From assembly GCA_002189035.1 (NCBI GenBank), contig CM007989.1:6181501-6245500 (forward strand): DNA of 64,000 nt. The letters run 5' to 3'. Origin of the DNA: Utricularia gibba (lineage: Eukaryota > Streptophyta > Magnoliopsida > Lamiales > Lentibulariaceae). This document shows positions 61,806-64,000 of this stretch, one piece after another; the first letter of the stretch is position 1; each line of letters opens with the position of its first letter. The notes under the pieces were generated by a model that made no database searches, had not been told where the DNA came from, and saw only the letters and a list, made by a program, of their open reading frames with translations. The position numbers and the translations under genes are program-made.

Positions 61806-64000
61806 TCAGAGTCCCGAGTCTGCGGCATACACAGCAACCGAAGCTTGGAGTTCTCTATCCACCTTGAAGTGAGAGTGGAAGAACCTCTTTATCTGAAACA
61901 GATTTAAAGACAAGGACAACTGGTCTTCTTACTCAGCATGAAAAGAAATCACAATTTCGACCGCCCGATTGAAGTACTGAACCTGGCCAATGGCTTGGCC
62001 ACTCTTACGGTTGACGGTAAGAAGGAAAAAAAAGTTACACGTTTTTACCTCAATGAAATGGTGAGAGGATAGAAACTGCTTCAGCTGTTTTTCCTCCCAA
62101 TCAAATACTACGATGTGGCTAGGTGCAGACCAGTTTCTAGCAAACTCTGCGGCAAAACCAGGAGGGTCTTTGAGAAACCTGTCTGATTCATCCAAGAGCC
62201 CTTTCTCCTCACTGTTGGATAAAACAGAGCATCAGCAACAATGTAATAACTGATGAAAATCACTTTAAAAATCTGACCCACATTGCATAACGACATGTTC
62301 GGTGGACAAGTTTTACCTCGGTGTGCAGTCTAAGAAACGCATAGGAATACGGTGATGAAATGATGAGTAATAAGGTGTAGAATGGCAAGGCATCAGGAAA
62401 AGGATACTTCTCACTTTGTTCTCACTAGCTGCCTTTGAAAGATAGTGCATAACATCCTCTGCCCCTCTCTATAAAAGTAGCATAAGGCGTAAAATAAAAA
62501 GGAGCCAGAATGGGGGGGAACACATTAAACAATTGTAGATCTTTAACAAGCAATACCTGATGAACCATACCCATATAAAGGGCCATTGGAAGATTAGTAA
62601 CAAGGAGGAGACTGACAGCAGTTTTCAAATATCGAGAACATCTTGCATGAGAAATGGGATTATCTTTACTTTTCCCCTTTGAAAGGCCAAACTGCCCCAT
62701 TTTAGCCAATGAATACCCACTGAACATTAGCGCAAGAGGAAGCACAGGAAGGACAAACCTGACATCTGAAGATAATCAGAAGAAAAAATAATAAGGCATA
62801 TAACACACCATTGTATCTATCAGGAAGTTACCTGAATTCTTTGTGACCCAGAAGACTATACAACCCCAATAACCACACAATAAGGCCAGCAATCTTCCAT
62901 TGCCGGGATAAGATGATACCGGTTATTGAAAATGGTAAGTGCGTAAAAATCATGGATGTGAATCCCTGTGAGATATACCAATGCCATGGGTGAGTTCCAT
63001 AAAGGTCCCCGCCAGAGGAAAGAACGTTGAATCTAAAAAAGTTGAGTGGAACAATAATCCATGAACCATACAAATCTCGATCAATGAAAACCACCAAACC
63101 AAGCACGAGTCCCCTGGTGATAAATATAAAAAAAATAAATATTCATATGCTAACAAAATGCAAAATATTTCTATAAATGCTGATGATACCACCAACTCAT
63201 GTATGCCATTTGCAAGGCAATGGAAGCATGAACTTGAAACTTGTGAAAAAAATGCATGAAAATTTATAATTTTCTGTGAAAAAATGGGAAAGAAGCTTGA
63301 AAGAAGGAATCTTTCCATACTGACCCGATAGGGATCACATCAAGAAATATGAACTTTAACCTGTCGCGAGCATGGAATAGTTCTAGAAGACCAACATAAA
63401 TCCAAGTGATAGCACTTGTAGGCCGAATTGCACAAGAAAGTGCTGCAGCAAGTAAGGCACATCTTCTTGAGAACAACATATTTTTCTGTCGGTTAGGTCT
63501 CATGCAGGGCCAGTAGTAAAGACTCACGAGAGTGAGAACAGTCTCCAAGCTATTTGAAAATGTACGAGTGATACAGAAGAACATGAACCAATTAGTCAGT
63601 CCCGCAAAAAGCTACCAACAGGTTAAGTTTCACCATATACATTTGATAACATCCACAGAATTTGGGGACTATAAAAGCATCTGAATGAAGCCGAAACAAG
63701 AAAGTAGCAAAGAATATTGGAAGTCAAATAACTGTGTAAGGTAATATGGATACGGCCCATTTAGCAACATTCTCATCAAACATGATCACTGAGAGTTTAT
63801 ACAAGTAGAGATCCCCAACTGCAGCAAATAGAGACTGGAGCAATCGTGGTGCCTTTGTCTGTTACGTAAGAAACAGTAACCACATTAATCACCGAAAATT
63901 ATTTGAATATTGATCAGCTTATTACAAAGAACTAGTATTATACATAGTGGAACAATTAGATGATATTCCTCCATTTATGCAACATCAAGTACCTCAGAAA
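61806..64000 (-). CDS. PIGB: GPI mannosyltransferase PIG-B/GPI10 (APTG1-like), 5' end off the window
   Basis: PIG-B (GT22 family) adds the third mannose to the GPI anchor in the ER; the Arabidopsis gene is APTG1. Exons read in gene order: about 64,000-63,993 (edge); 63,858-63,754; 63,611-63,325; 63,113-62,832; 62,758-62,557; 62,468-62,317; 62,212-62,049; 61,892-61,806, with positions near 62,212 uncertain by 1 nt. Visible: APRLLQSLFAAVGDLYLYKL, TRTFSNSLETVLTLVSLYYW, CAIRPTSAITWIYVG, DLYGSWIIVPLNFFRFN, SSGGDLYGTHPWHWY, LGHKEFRFVLPVLPLAL, MPCHSTPYYSSFHHRIPMRF plus LDCTPSEEKG. It ends at a TGA at 61,806. The intron at 63,612-63,753 is probably U12-type. N-terminal membrane spans and the catalytic acid lie beyond the edge. 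Confidence 0.9.
63612..63753 (-). other. Probable U12-type intron in PIG-B
   Basis: In transcript sense the donor is GTATCCAT (one mismatch to GTATCCTT). A CTTAAC branch-like motif (63,622-63,627) lies about 11 nt before the TAG acceptor. The splice joins KWA to LFAGLTNWF in frame. Confidence 0.6.

Overview
This is nuclear DNA of a flowering plant, probably a eudicot. The genes have short GT-AG introns, and their exon layouts and products match angiosperm families: laccase, COLD1/GTG, RABG3, URGT, OEP21, PUB44, a class III peroxidase and an elicitor-peptide precursor. The spacers are very AT-rich and hold decayed Ty1/copia elements, Athila-like Ty3/gypsy relics and hAT elements. Several genes have introns of only about 75-140 nt. 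I cannot name the species. All exon borders come from reading splice signals and protein frames by eye; most should be exact, but a few may be off by a base or two.

Layout. (1) 1-14,000 is a graveyard of retroelements: copia fragments on both strands, an Athila-like relic on the minus strand (about 6.7-10.2 kb), and a 520-bp hAT element with perfect 8-bp target duplications inserted in that relic's ORF. (2) 14,000-21,600 holds a small uncharacterised gene, a 92-codon gene that looks like a plant elicitor peptide precursor (PROPEP), and a six-exon laccase with a 1-nt frameshift. (3) 22,200-30,260 is a block of two related, decayed copia coding regions in tandem, bounded by similar short LTRs. 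Its right LTR ends about 170 bp before the next gene. (4) 30,400-47,900 is a compact gene row: organellar MnmE, COLD1/GTG, RABG3 (Rab7), an SDR oxidoreductase, then a second hAT-type element and a UDP-rhamnose/UDP-galactose transporter on the minus strand. (5) 51,200-64,000 holds a broken class III peroxidase, OEP21 and a predicted plastid inner-envelope protein in head-to-head orientation, a U-box/ARM E3 ligase, and the 3' part of a PIG-B/GPI10 mannosyltransferase that runs off the right edge.

The genes do not form one pathway. They include plastid-envelope proteins, endomembrane and cell-wall functions (Rab7, URGT, PIG-B, laccase, peroxidase) and stress or defence signalling (PROPEP, COLD1, PUB44-like). 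The most notable points are the PROPEP candidate, two probable U12-type introns (RABG3 with an apparent GG acceptor; PIG-B), GC-AG introns in MnmE and the SDR gene, and two secreted-enzyme genes (laccase, peroxidase) broken by small lesions. I found no novel multi-gene system.
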